Source: Candidatus Thorarchaeota archaeon (GTDB taxonomy: Archaea; Asgardarchaeota; Thorarchaeia; Thorarchaeales; Thorarchaeaceae). Taken from it: a stretch of DNA of 47,989 nt. This document shows positions 23,365-31,445 of this stretch, piece by piece. The first letter of the stretch is position 1. Each line of letters starts with the position of its first letter. Under the pieces are notes generated by a model. It worked only from the letters and a program-made list of their open reading frames with translations. It made no database searches and was not told the origin of the DNA. The position numbers and the translations under genes are program-made. The stretch spans positions 1-47,989 of the forward strand of contig JAHQWZ010000001.1 in assembly GCA_029856425.1 (NCBI GenBank), written 5' to 3'.

Positions 23365-24168
23365 ATGTTAAAGATGAACACATTGCGGGGACATGATGAA
23401 GGTGTGCTGAAGGCTCTCTCAAACTCCACGAGAAGAGAGATTATTCGTCTGATAGCAACAAAGGGAAGTGCTTCATACACACAGATAATGCAGGTGTTAG
23501 GTTTAGATCCGTCTCTTGAGAGCGGTACATTCAACTATCATCTCAAGGAGCTCGTAGAAGCGGGCTTGATTGAAAGCGTGAACGGCGAGTACAAAATAAG
23601 CGCTCTTGGCAAGAACGCCCTTATCCTCATCGACCAAGTCAGAGAAGAACCTCAGGTTGACAGATACGGTGTGTTATCAGCAGCCCTCTCCATGAAGCCC
23701 AGAGAGGAACTTGAACTGTTTAAGATGCAGATGGGAATCGGTATTGGATTCGCTGGCACCATTTTTAGTTTTATTATAGTGCTACTGACACTAGGAAGTC
23801 TTGGATATGTTGCAGCCTTTGTTTCTTTTGTGGTTTGTTTCATACTGACGATAGGCTCAACTATAAAGATGATTAATCTCGCACGGGACTATGACCTCGG
23901 ACTTTCTGTTCTTCTTTTCATCTCCGAGAGCTGGTTTCTCCTTCGGTCTCCCAATAGAGGGAATTTCTTGGCGCTTCAAGGCTTTGCTTTAATATCCGCT
24001 ATATTCACAGCACTCTATTTCATCTCTGTTGCTGCTGGAGCGGGATGGGTTTCGGCTCCTGGAGTCGCAGCGCTCATGATTTTGATGTTTTCTATTACCT
24101 GTGCTCTTATTCTCGCAGATACAGTCGTTAAGAAAGTAGAGGAACTGGAGTCGATGGAGGGTGAATAA
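23365..24168 (+). CDS. Winged-helix protein with C-terminal membrane helices
   Basis: This protein of about 267 aa has two parts. Residues 8-95 form an ArsR-like winged helix: VLKALSNSTRREIIRLIATK, then SYTQIMQVLGLDPSLESGTF and NYHLKELVEAGLIE, with a wing and ISALGKNAL. Residues 115-255 hold five or six hydrophobic helices. Membrane-anchored winged-helix proteins are frequent in archaea and are thought to couple membrane or envelope signals to transcription, but few are studied. No metal-binding Cys is present. The ATG at 23365 follows a TATA box by 27 bases (leaderless); ATG 23374 is possible. Confidence 0.78.
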   Translation: MLKMNTLRGHDEGVLKALSNSTRREIIRLIATKGSASYTQIMQVLGLDPSLESGTFNYHLKELVEAGLIESVNGEYKISALGKNALILIDQVREEPQVDRYGVLSAALSMKPREELELFKMQMGIGIGFAGTIFSFIIVLLTLGSLGYVAAFVSFVVCFILTIGSTIKMINLARDYDLGLSVLLFISESWFLLRSPNRGNFLALQGFALISAIFTALYFISVAAGAGWVSAPGVAALMILMFSITCALILADTVVKKVEELESMEGE

Positions 24169-24325
24169 GCGTGAACAGACAGAGGACGAACTTGACAAAC
24201 TACTCCTATTGCTGTCAAAGCCATTGACAAGATTGATTCTTTCTGTTCTCACCGGCAAAGATCCCTGTTTTAGCCGAAACAAGACTTCTGAACGAATTGA
24301 ATCATCAGAAGAATCACGCGGCTGA
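24161..24325 (+). CDS. Possible 54-aa protein overlapping the membrane HTH gene
   Basis: From a GTG at 24161, overlapping the end of the preceding gene by 8 bases, the frame reads MNKREQTEDELDKLLLLLSK, then PLTRLILSVLTGKD, and stays open to TGA 24325. The acidic-then-hydrophobic start looks protein-like and GGAGG lies directly before the GTG, though closer than usual. No family is recognised. The call is weak. Confidence 0.3.
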   Translation: MNKREQTEDELDKLLLLLSKPLTRLILSVLTGKDPCFSRNKTSERIESSEESRG

Positions 24326-24495
24326 TCGTTTCATAATCTCATTACTCTCTAGGTATGTGAAAAACCTCGAATTGAAGTACATGTGCTATGTCTAACTATG
24401 GGGGATTACACTGGTAGATGATCGTCATGAAGATGCGGTCGGGACTCTCCACAGCTGTAATCAATAGCTCAATCAGACTTGGAGTGAGTCATTCA

Positions 24496-24999
24496 ATGAA
24501 ACGTCGCTGGACAAAGAAGAGAATCTTAGAAAGCATCAATACTGAACGGCGGAGGCTTGAGAAAAACCTCGCATCTATTTCAGACGAAGATATGTTGGTC
24601 CGTGGTGTTATTGGAGAATGGTCGGTGAAGGATATTATGGCGCACCTCTTTGATTAGGAGCAAAGATTTCTTGGATGGTATGAAGCTGGACTTCGTGGCG
24701 AAGCTCCTGAAACGCCTGCACCAGGACTGAAATGGAGTCAACTACGCATTTTGAATCAACAGGTATTCGAAAAACATCAGAATCGTACCCTTGCTGATGT
24801 AAAGTCAGAGTTTCAGTCCTCATATGAAAGACTGCTCGACACACTCAACGGAATCCCCGAAGAAGACATGTATGAGGTTGGCAGATTTGAATGGACTGGA
24901 ACTGGAAACATTGCAGGCTTTATTCTTGCTAACTCTGCTAATCATTATCGGTGGGCAAAAACAAGGATTCGAAGATGGATAAAGGCCACTAATCGATGA
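24496..24999 (+). pseudogene. ClbS/DfsB-family gene interrupted by an in-frame TAG
   Basis: One continuous frame from ATG 24496 (ribosome site GGAGTGA) to TGA 24999 encodes a 167-residue protein of the ClbS/DfsB four-helix family (DUF1706), apart from a single TAG at 24655-24657, residue 54. The flanking sequence IMAHLFD-stop-EQRFLGWYEAGLRGE aligns with the family's A-H-L-x-D-W-E-x-x-x-x-G-W-Y block, where the position is Trp; TGG to TAG is one base. The rest is intact, ending with WTGTGNIAGFILANSANHYR, then WAKTRIRRWIKA. It is either a recent pseudogene, a read-through or recoded (pyrrolysine) gene, or a sequencing error. ClbS hydrolyses or binds DNA-damaging colibactin; the archaeal role is unknown. 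Confidence 0.75.
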
Positions 25000-25017
25000 A
25001 AGGAAGTCATTTGAAAA

Positions 25018-25503
25018 TCACTTTAGTCGATAATAGTGGTCGCAGCAGGCATCCCCGTTCATCAGCTTCTTTGTAATTCTAAATTCCATTTCAGGGTTGA
25101 ATCCAGCTACAATGTGCGGATCAGTGCTGCAATGAAATATCAGTCCATACTCAGGCCTTCCAATCGCAAGATAGGTGTCCGCCACTGGGCACTTCGTGCA
25201 ATGAATCTGTGCCGAGTCTTCAGACCTTTCGACAGCAAACTCTCCACCAGCAGACTCAAAGGCCTTCCAGAGTGTATCAAGAATGCCATCGATATCATTA
25301 CGTTCTTGCTCCAGAGCAATTTCAGCCCAAGCCTCTCTGGTCTTCTCGGCGATTATCTCCAGAACTCTTTCATTGGCTTCAGTCCCATAATCCTTCTCAT
25401 ATATGTCGAGTAAAGCATTTAGCTTCTTAGGATTTGAACGAGCCGCTCTGATATCATGTACAAGTTCTCGTAGATCTTTGTCAGCGGACTCTGATTCATT
25501 CAT
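25018..25503 (-). CDS. L-2-amino-thiazoline-4-carboxylic acid hydrolase-like protein
   Basis: This 161-aa protein has a helical N-terminal half and a C-terminal half with the Cys/Asp pattern of the ATC hydrolase family (PF14196 type): CTKCPVADTYLAIGRPEYGL, CSTDPHIVAGFNPEMEFR and GDACCDHYYRLK. In the characterised enzyme these residues form the site that opens thiazolines to S-carbamoyl-cysteine, but many members probably do other hydrolytic or redox work. The conserved Cys of C-S-T-D and D-A-C-C are present. It stands alone, convergent with the ClbS-like gene. Confidence 0.7.
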   Translation of the reverse strand: MNESESADKDLRELVHDIRAARSNPKKLNALLDIYEKDYGTEANERVLEIIAEKTREAWAEIALEQERNDIDGILDTLWKAFESAGGEFAVERSEDSAQIHCTKCPVADTYLAIGRPEYGLIFHCSTDPHIVAGFNPEMEFRITKKLMNGDACCDHYYRLK

Positions 25504-25616
25504 TCATCTCACAACCCTCTGCAGAGATTTCTGAGCATAAAAGAATACATCTCTGAGTAGAACGAAACTGAACCTGTCTTGTTGGAATCTGACCCCTACA
25601 GAAAAGATGATCCTCT

Positions 25617-26012
25617 TTACTTCGACTTGAAGTACTCTTTCATAGGATCGAAATAGAATTCCTTCCACCCGGTCTTGTAGTCCTCCCTCTGTCCCTCTGG
25701 AATATCTGTGTGAATCAACACCACCTTTGTCCCATTCTCAACTTCTTCCAGAACGACTTCAACTACAGAATCAGGGCTGTTCGATGGAAAATCGGTTGTA
25801 CGCCATCTTTGAACGATCCTACGATTCAGTTCCATTTCTATGGTAGTTCCCTGAATATAGCCATCCCATGCCGTGAATTTTCCATTGATTCTAGGGAGGA
25901 CTTTCGCCTCGCTTCCTGTCATCTCACTATGCTTCCTACTATCTAACCAAGATTCGTAGATTTCATCTGGTTTTGCAGGGATAGTTGCAGAAAGTCTTAG
26001 TTTCTCCGCCAT
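25617..26012 (-). CDS. SRPBCC/AHSA1-like domain protein
   Basis: This 131-aa START/Bet v1-fold protein opens LRLSATIPAKPDEIYESWLD, has a GKFTAWDGYIQGTTIEME segment and ends GWKEFYFDPMKEYF, the pattern of the AHSA1 (Aha1 C-terminal-like) group. These are small hydrophobic-ligand-binding or Hsp90-cofactor-like proteins; most prokaryotic members have no defined role. The start at ATG 26012 is preceded by CGAGGTGC; the longer frame to 26075 would need an unusual leader. It lies downstream of the GTPase gene on the same strand, across 96 bases. Confidence 0.82.
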   Translation of the reverse strand: MAEKLRLSATIPAKPDEIYESWLDSRKHSEMTGSEAKVLPRINGKFTAWDGYIQGTTIEMELNRRIVQRWRTTDFPSNSPDSVVEVVLEEVENGTKVVLIHTDIPEGQREDYKTGWKEFYFDPMKEYFKSK

Positions 26013-26108
26013 AATTGCACCTCGTAAGTCACATCGAGGCTCGTAGCGAGCTATTGAATTAATGATGAAGAACAATGTTGATAGGTTCTACTGTATGACA
26101 ATGAAGTC

Positions 26109-27239
26109 CTACTCTGTTTCTGAACCCTCTGCTCTCTTGATACGCTCTCGAATAGCCTCTATATGTTTACCTTTCTGCTCTAATTCATCCTTCTTTCGCT
26201 GGTTTGTCTTCACATATTCGTCATATGCATCTGCCCACTCTTGCCTTGTCTTACTGATTTGCCGTTTCAGATGTTCATACATCATTCTCTTGACATGCAC
26301 AGTATTTCTCAAATTGAGAAGGGCTGTATCCAGTCCCGATATGACGTTCGTTAGTTCCGATTCAGCTCTCTTCAGCTCAGCATGTAGATTGACAATCTCG
26401 GCTGATGGTCGTTCAACCTGTTCTATTTGAGGAGCAGAATCGGATGCTGACAATACAGTTCTATCAACTTCAGGTCCACTCTTCTCCAAAGGAAATACCG
26501 TTTCACTGCTTCTAGCCTCATCTGGTATTGAAGGTGCTATGAAATCAGAATTGGGCGTCTGCTGGATCTGAGCTTGCTCTGGAGAAGTAGGTTGTACATC
26601 TTCTATGGGAGTGGGCTTATCTTCTCGAAGTTTTGTAGGTGCAATCTTCTTCAAACCAATGAGACGGCCATCTGCTTTGTCAATCATCATTTCAGCAAGT
26701 TTCTTGAAGGCCTCATCTATATTCTCTCCAGTCAATGCTGATGCCTCGATGAAGATGGACGGGGTATTCATCTTCTCACCAAATCTCTCCGTGAATTCCA
26801 ACCCTTCCTCGTATGATACGGTTTCTTCTTTCGGATGATTTGGCCTTAGGTCGATCTTGTTACCAACGATAATGAGAGGGGGTAGATCGCCCATGAATCC
26901 GTGGGCTTCAACAAGCCATTTTGATGCATTGTCGAAGGATTCTCTGTCTACCACGGAATACACAAGAATCAGACCACTACTTCCATCATAATACCGTCTT
27001 CGGAGGCCTTGAAACAGAGGTTGGCCAGCGATGTCCCAGATTATCAAATAAATGGGTTTCTTATCCATCTGAAGAGTTTTCTGGGCAAAATCCACTCCCA
27101 GAGTCGCGATGTAACTTCTCTTGAATACTTGGCCTAAAAATGTTCGACGAATACTCGTCTTTCCTACAAATCCGTCGCCAATCAAGCAAACCTTGAACTG
27201 CTTACGGAGAGGGTCGAGTGAAATAGATATTCCCTCCAT
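26109..27239 (-). CDS. Ras/Rab-like small GTPase with coiled-coil C-terminal extension
   Basis: The N-terminal 190 residues are a Ras-superfamily G domain with every motif: G1 GDGFVGKTS (21-29), G2 Thr46, G3 WDIAGQ (68-73, with Gln73 at the Ras Gln61 position), G4 NKID (127-130) and G5 EASA (165-168). IATLGVDF and WDIAGQPLFQ are Rab-like. Residues 205-275 are a Pro/Ser/Glu-rich linker, and 278-370 form a predicted coiled coil (ELKRAESELTNVISGLDTAL; KHIEAIRERIKRAEG). There is no C-terminal Cys for prenylation. Asgard archaea encode many such GTPases; this tail suggests partner binding or oligomerisation instead of lipid anchoring. Confidence 0.93.
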   Translation of the reverse strand: MEGISISLDPLRKQFKVCLIGDGFVGKTSIRRTFLGQVFKRSYIATLGVDFAQKTLQMDKKPIYLIIWDIAGQPLFQGLRRRYYDGSSGLILVYSVVDRESFDNASKWLVEAHGFMGDLPPLIIVGNKIDLRPNHPKEETVSYEEGLEFTERFGEKMNTPSIFIEASALTGENIDEAFKKLAEMMIDKADGRLIGLKKIAPTKLREDKPTPIEDVQPTSPEQAQIQQTPNSDFIAPSIPDEARSSETVFPLEKSGPEVDRTVLSASDSAPQIEQVERPSAEIVNLHAELKRAESELTNVISGLDTALLNLRNTVHVKRMMYEHLKRQISKTRQEWADAYDEYVKTNQRKKDELEQKGKHIEAIRERIKRAEGSETE

Positions 27240-27376
27240 TCATGTGAGGCAGCGCGGTTATACTAGCTTTTTGTCACTTATAGTGATATTTCGGCTATGC
27301 AAATGAGCCGTGTGAGCCTTCTATTGTATCACCCTAGTATCACCTTGAAGTTATTCGAGAACTGCTTCGAGTGATG

Positions 27377-28093
27377 CTACTCCTCGACAGCCCCACCAAT
27401 CTTTCTGAGGTGTTGTCTAAATGTGACAGATGGGTTCTTCTCTCTAGCAAGTAGGTAACTCTTAAGCTGCAATTGTTCACTTAGACTCTTTCCATCTCTA
27501 ATTCTCCGTGACTGGCTCTGTTCTCTTTCCATTATGCGATTCGCAACTTCCAATACATTGGGAGTGTTCTCGATTGATATGAAGAGGACACCATCAGAAT
27601 CTCCGAATACAACATCTTCACGAATCACAGTCACCCCTCCAAACCTAGCTAGATCTAGGGCATCTGAACTGCGGGGGTCGACTCTTTGGGGTCCAGCAGG
27701 ATATGTGCCATAACTCATGATTGGAAGCCTCATATCCATCAGTTCCTTGGTGTCCCTGTGCGAGCCCCAGACAACAATTCCTCCAAGTCCACGTTCTTTC
27801 GCCTCTAATGCAATGAGGTCTCCTATACATCCTTCATCGTTTCTACCACCGTTGTCAACCACTAGCACGTCTCCATTATTTGCATCCTCCATGATCTCAA
27901 GGAAGATGTCTACACTCCCAAAGTGCTGGCATGGAAGTGATCTGCCTGCAATTCGCATCTTTCTATCAATCAGCTTGATGCCAGGCGGCCCTATTCTTGG
28001 AGGCAGCCCAAGACGAATACAGGCATCAGCCAATAGTGGTGTTGACAGCAATGAGAAGGATTTCGAAATCTTGTCATTCTCCAAGGTTGTCAC
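27377..28093 (-). CDS. RraA-like / aldolase-family protein
   Basis: This 238-aa protein of the RraA-like fold opens with LLADACIRLGLPPRIGPPGI. The GDVLVVDNGG strand, then GDLIALEAKERGLGGIVVWG, with SHRD following, form the conserved site where Asp and Arg bind a metal and an alpha-keto acid substrate in HMG/CHA aldolases. Members are 4-hydroxy-4-methyl-2-oxoglutarate aldolases, regulators of RNase E in E. coli, or archaeal enzymes of unknown substrate. A C-terminal helical tail follows residue 190. The start is GTG 28093, or TTG 28084, which has GAGGTGA at better spacing. Confidence 0.82.
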   Translation of the reverse strand: MTTLENDKISKSFSLLSTPLLADACIRLGLPPRIGPPGIKLIDRKMRIAGRSLPCQHFGSVDIFLEIMEDANNGDVLVVDNGGRNDEGCIGDLIALEAKERGLGGIVVWGSHRDTKELMDMRLPIMSYGTYPAGPQRVDPRSSDALDLARFGGVTVIREDVVFGDSDGVLFISIENTPNVLEVANRIMEREQSQSRRIRDGKSLSEQLQLKSYLLAREKNPSVTFRQHLRKIGGAVEE

Positions 28094-28334
28094 CTCTGTA
28101 TTGAATCATTATGACTTAGCCCGGGTTACCTCGCCTTAGAGTATTGCGCTCCTTGCTGATTGGGCCTACATTGAGACATATTGTACAATCGATGAAGCTG
28201 GTCACTGTTGGGCGGCGAACAAGTTTTCTCTCAAGTTCTTTCACACTTTCAGTAAGCGAAGCCATCCCACAAAACCTCTGATGAAAAATACATGATTTGC
28301 TATTTGACTCTTCAACCATCATATGACGGTTTTC

Positions 28335-28508
28335 TCAATAGCGATATGCAGAGCCAAGCACGCCTGCCTCAATTTCTCGTCTTACTACCCCTGGACCGAA
28401 ATCGATGATGTATGGATATCCTTCTACTATGACAGCAACAGCCGGTCCATGACGAGTTGGATCAATATTGGGCGTGCCAGTTCCCAAGAGAACGACTCTT
28501 GTGGCCAT
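28335..28508 (-). pseudogene. Truncated metallo-beta-lactamase-fold (RNase Z-like) remnant
   Basis: From ATG 28508 the frame gives 57 residues that match the start of an RNase Z/arylsulfatase-like MBL protein: MATRVVLLGTGTPNIDPTRH, then GPAVAVIVEGYPYIIDFGPG and VVRREIEAG. It stops at 28335, before the H-x-H-x-D-H zinc motif could appear, and no frame further downstream continues the fold. It is therefore a 5' fragment of a lost gene. The 28116-28322 frame behind it (a short helical protein with two Cys) is not recognisable as the missing part. Confidence 0.65.
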
Positions 28509-28676
28509 TTCTAGCCACATTCCAAGAAACGCGACTGTACTCTTAAACCCGATTGCTCGGTAATTCTGAGAATAATAGCACTCATCTAACTGATTTTGCC
28601 ACAACTAGGTTGATTATGCAATTCAGAATCGGCATCGATCATTCGCGCTCAAAGAAAACACCCAAATAGTGGCATA

Positions 28677-29285
28677 ATGAATACTGATTCACTTGACACC
28701 AGTCGCTTAATGAGGAACCAATTTAAGCTGCGGTTCGCAAAATGCGAGTTGATAGATTTGACTCCTAGTAGCGTATCGTCTGACCTTGAGTTTAGGAACT
28801 GGATTCTCAGACAACCAGAAGGGAAAACACTGCGAAGATGTTATCAATGCGGACGGTGCACTGGGGCATGTCCAATCGCTGAGATTGACCAATCGTTCAA
28901 TCCACGTCTTTTCCTTGAGAAAGTCATATTGGCAGATGAGTCTCTTGCGGAGAACCAACTCATCTGGACTTGTCTGACCTGTGAGCAATGTGAGGTGAGA
29001 TGTCCCGAACATGTCAAGATACCTCAGATATTGATACTCGCTAAGGTCAGGGGTTTGGTGGCAGGCAACACTCCCCAAACTGCATTAGACAGAGCCCGGA
29101 CCATCTTGTCAGAGGGTCGTACAATCCAAGTCAGTGACCCTATGCTCAAGACTCGTGATAAGATGGGTCTCCCTTCTCTTGGAAGCCCACCTGTTAAGCA
29201 GCTTGCTGAGGCTCTCAAGGACCTAGGTCTTGTTGAGAAGCTCGAGAATATCGAGTCAATTTATGGAGGCGATAGGGATGAGTAA
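28677..29285 (+). CDS. hdrC: Heterodisulfide reductase subunit C (first copy)
   Basis: This 202-aa iron-sulfur protein has two [4Fe-4S] motifs: CYQCGRCTGACP (about residues 60-71) and CLTCEQCEVRCP (about 101-112), followed by a helical C-terminal region, as in HdrC. It should relay electrons between HdrA and the HdrB active site. It carries about 45 extra residues at the N-terminus. The stop overlaps the hdrB start by 8 bases. This is the first gene of an eight-gene operon on the plus strand; the 170 bases upstream show no convincing TATA box. Confidence 0.92.
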   Translation: MNTDSLDTSRLMRNQFKLRFAKCELIDLTPSSVSSDLEFRNWILRQPEGKTLRRCYQCGRCTGACPIAEIDQSFNPRLFLEKVILADESLAENQLIWTCLTCEQCEVRCPEHVKIPQILILAKVRGLVAGNTPQTALDRARTILSEGRTIQVSDPMLKTRDKMGLPSLGSPPVKQLAEALKDLGLVEKLENIESIYGGDRDE

Positions 29286-30180
29286 AGCGATTGAATACAC
29301 TTACTTTCCCGGCTGCATGATCCCCTTCAGACTTCCGCACTTTGAGCTAACAATGCGCGAGGTTCTAAGGCGTCTGAATATCGAGCTGATCGCGGACGAA
29401 GGACACACTTGCTGTCCTGAGCCAACCACCTTTACAGGAGTGGATTATGAGGCATGGCTGACTGTTGGGGCTAGAAACATTGCAGTTAGTGAGTCCACTG
29501 GAAGAGACACAATGGCACTGTGTAGTGGTTGTTTCCATACTCTATCTATGGTCAGGTACACACTTCAATCTGACAATGAAACTCGAGAGCGGCTAAATAA
29601 GAGGCTAAAAAGAATCGGCATGATAGCCACGGGAGAGGTAGCTGTAAAAAACATCTTGCATGTCTTGCATGAGGATGTAGGCCTAGAAAGGATTCGAAAG
29701 AGCATAGTTCAACCTCTCAAGAACCTCTCTATTGCAGCCCACTATGGGTGTCATCTCGTAAGGCCAATTGAAGCGACCCATATGGATGATGCAGAGGACC
29801 CGATGTGGATGGAAGATCTGATTGAGGTGACAGGTGCCAAGCCAGTAGACTATCCTGATAAGATGGCATGCTGTGGAGCGCCAATCTCTCCCTCGGATGA
29901 GTCTAAGTCTTTTGTTCTAGCGGGTGAGAAGTTGCTAAAGATACGAGATGCAGGTGCTGATGCCATCGTGTTAGTGTGTCCAACCTGTTATACCCAGATG
30001 GAGATGCAGCAGAAGAAGGCTATCGAACATCTGGACCCAGAATTTAGCCTTCCTATTCTCTATCTGGGTGAGATGATGGCTCTTGCGATGGGAATGTCCG
30101 ACCTGGTTGTAGAAAATGCCAGGAGATACCATCGAGTGAAGATTCAGCCTTTGCTGGAGAAGATGGGAGTTGGTAAGTGA
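29278..30180 (+). CDS. hdrB: Heterodisulfide reductase subunit B (first copy)
   Basis: This 300-aa protein has two CCG domains that hold the two non-cubane [4Fe-4S] clusters reducing CoM-S-S-CoB or a similar disulfide. The first has YFPGC, HTCCPEPT and LCSGC; the second has HYGCHL, MACCGAP and VCPTC. The first CC is followed by Pro-Glu-Pro instead of Gly. The start at ATG 29278 gives the standard MSKAIEYTYFPGC opening; an earlier in-frame start lies inside hdrC. The natural substrate in a non-methanogen is unknown. It forms a pair with the preceding HdrC. Confidence 0.92.
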   Translation: MSKAIEYTYFPGCMIPFRLPHFELTMREVLRRLNIELIADEGHTCCPEPTTFTGVDYEAWLTVGARNIAVSESTGRDTMALCSGCFHTLSMVRYTLQSDNETRERLNKRLKRIGMIATGEVAVKNILHVLHEDVGLERIRKSIVQPLKNLSIAAHYGCHLVRPIEATHMDDAEDPMWMEDLIEVTGAKPVDYPDKMACCGAPISPSDESKSFVLAGEKLLKIRDAGADAIVLVCPTCYTQMEMQQKKAIEHLDPEFSLPILYLGEMMALAMGMSDLVVENARRYHRVKIQPLLEKMGVGK

Positions 30181-31445
30181 TGGGGGATACAGTCATAGTT
30201 GTTGGCGCTGGCCTAGCAGGAATACAGGTTTCCCATCAACTGGCTGATTTGGGCTTGAGAGTCCACCTTGTAGAGAAAGAGGCCACTGTGGGAGGGCTCT
30301 CTGCACATCTTGGAAAGGTATTTCCCACAGATGACTGTGCTCTATGTCTTGATGCATGTGAAGAGTTGTTTAGTGGGCATCATCGGAGATGTCAGTATCG
30401 AAGCCTTCTAGGAACTCAGAAAAAGCTAAGTCTTCATACTCTGACTGAAGTAAGATCAATCAAGCACGAGGGTGACAAATTTTCTGTCTCTCTAAAAACA
30501 ACGCCAAGGTATGTACTACTCGATAGGTGTGTTGTCTGTCTAGAATGCATCAATGTCTGTGATGTTGAAGTTCCTGATGAGTTGAATCTAGGTAGAGTTC
30601 TTAGAAGGGCTGTGTATCGCCCAATTCCACAAGGAGTTCCTCTCGCTCCTATTATTGACATGAACTCATGCACAAAGTGCAGCAAGTGCGTTGATGTTTG
30701 TAAAGTCGATGCCATCGACTTGGAGCAGAAGTGCAAAACCCGGACCATTAAGGCTGATGCTGTGGTCTTGGCGACAGGAGTAGAGGAAAGTTCTCCTAGT
30801 GTACTACCTGGTTATGCTTATGGCCATTGCGAAGACGTTCTTACACAGAGAGAGCTCGGTCGTCTTCTGGACTCAGCGGGACCGAGCAATGGAAAAGCCC
30901 TTACCGCATCAGGAAGGCAAGTAGGGTCAGTAACAATGATACTCTGCGCTGGCAGCAGAGACCTGAATGCAGTAGAGTATTGCTCACGGGCATGTTGCAC
31001 ATATAGCCTGAAACATGCAATCATGCTCAGAGAACAGGGTGTAGATGTGACGATTTGCTACATGGATCTTCGTGTTCCAACTCATAGCCAGAGTTTTCTC
31101 GAGCGTGCAAGGGAATCAGATGTGACTTTTGTGAGAGGGAAGCCAGATCATGTAGTAGTCCGTGAAGGATCTCCTGTGACCATTGTTGAAGACACTGAAT
31201 CTCAGAAACGCTTAGAGATAGAATCAGACCTTGTCGTTCTTGCCTCGCCATTAGTACCTCATGCCGCTGAGCGTGAAGTCTTCAATTCATTTCTTGACAA
31301 GTATGGATTTGCTGCACGTCACAATGCACTAAAGGGTATCTACGCCTGTGGGACCTCTACGGGTGCAAATGACATTCCCGGAAGTGTTGCAGAGGCCAAT
31401 TCCGTTGCGTTAGAAGTCTACATGGCCCTGAAAGGAGGTGCTTAG
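30180..31445 (+). CDS. QmoA-like HdrA-family flavoprotein
   Basis: This 421-aa FAD protein begins directly with the dinucleotide site VIVVGAGLAGIQVSHQLADL, so it lacks the N-terminal domain of full HdrA, as QmoA does. It has a Cys-rich insertion DDCALCLDACEE with a later Cys (C53, C56, C60, C71) at the place of the HdrA Cys loop, then a degenerate ferredoxin site CVVCLECINVCDVEVP and a full one CTKCSKCVDVCKVDA. In sulfate reducers QmoA works with QmoB on the cytoplasmic face to pass electrons to or from APS reductase; here the partner is unknown. ATG 30180 overlaps the hdrB stop (TGATG). Confidence 0.85.
   Translation: MGDTVIVVGAGLAGIQVSHQLADLGLRVHLVEKEATVGGLSAHLGKVFPTDDCALCLDACEELFSGHHRRCQYRSLLGTQKKLSLHTLTEVRSIKHEGDKFSVSLKTTPRYVLLDRCVVCLECINVCDVEVPDELNLGRVLRRAVYRPIPQGVPLAPIIDMNSCTKCSKCVDVCKVDAIDLEQKCKTRTIKADAVVLATGVEESSPSVLPGYAYGHCEDVLTQRELGRLLDSAGPSNGKALTASGRQVGSVTMILCAGSRDLNAVEYCSRACCTYSLKHAIMLREQGVDVTICYMDLRVPTHSQSFLERARESDVTFVRGKPDHVVVREGSPVTIVEDTESQKRLEIESDLVVLASPLVPHAAEREVFNSFLDKYGFAARHNALKGIYACGTSTGANDIPGSVAEANSVALEVYMALKGGA

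Noticed and set aside
28116..28322. Minus-strand frame of 68 aa behind the MBL remnant
   Set aside because: Its residues (MASLTESVKELERKLVRRPT) are plausible for a helical protein but match nothing known to me, and there is no clear ribosome site; the evidence is too thin to list it as a gene.
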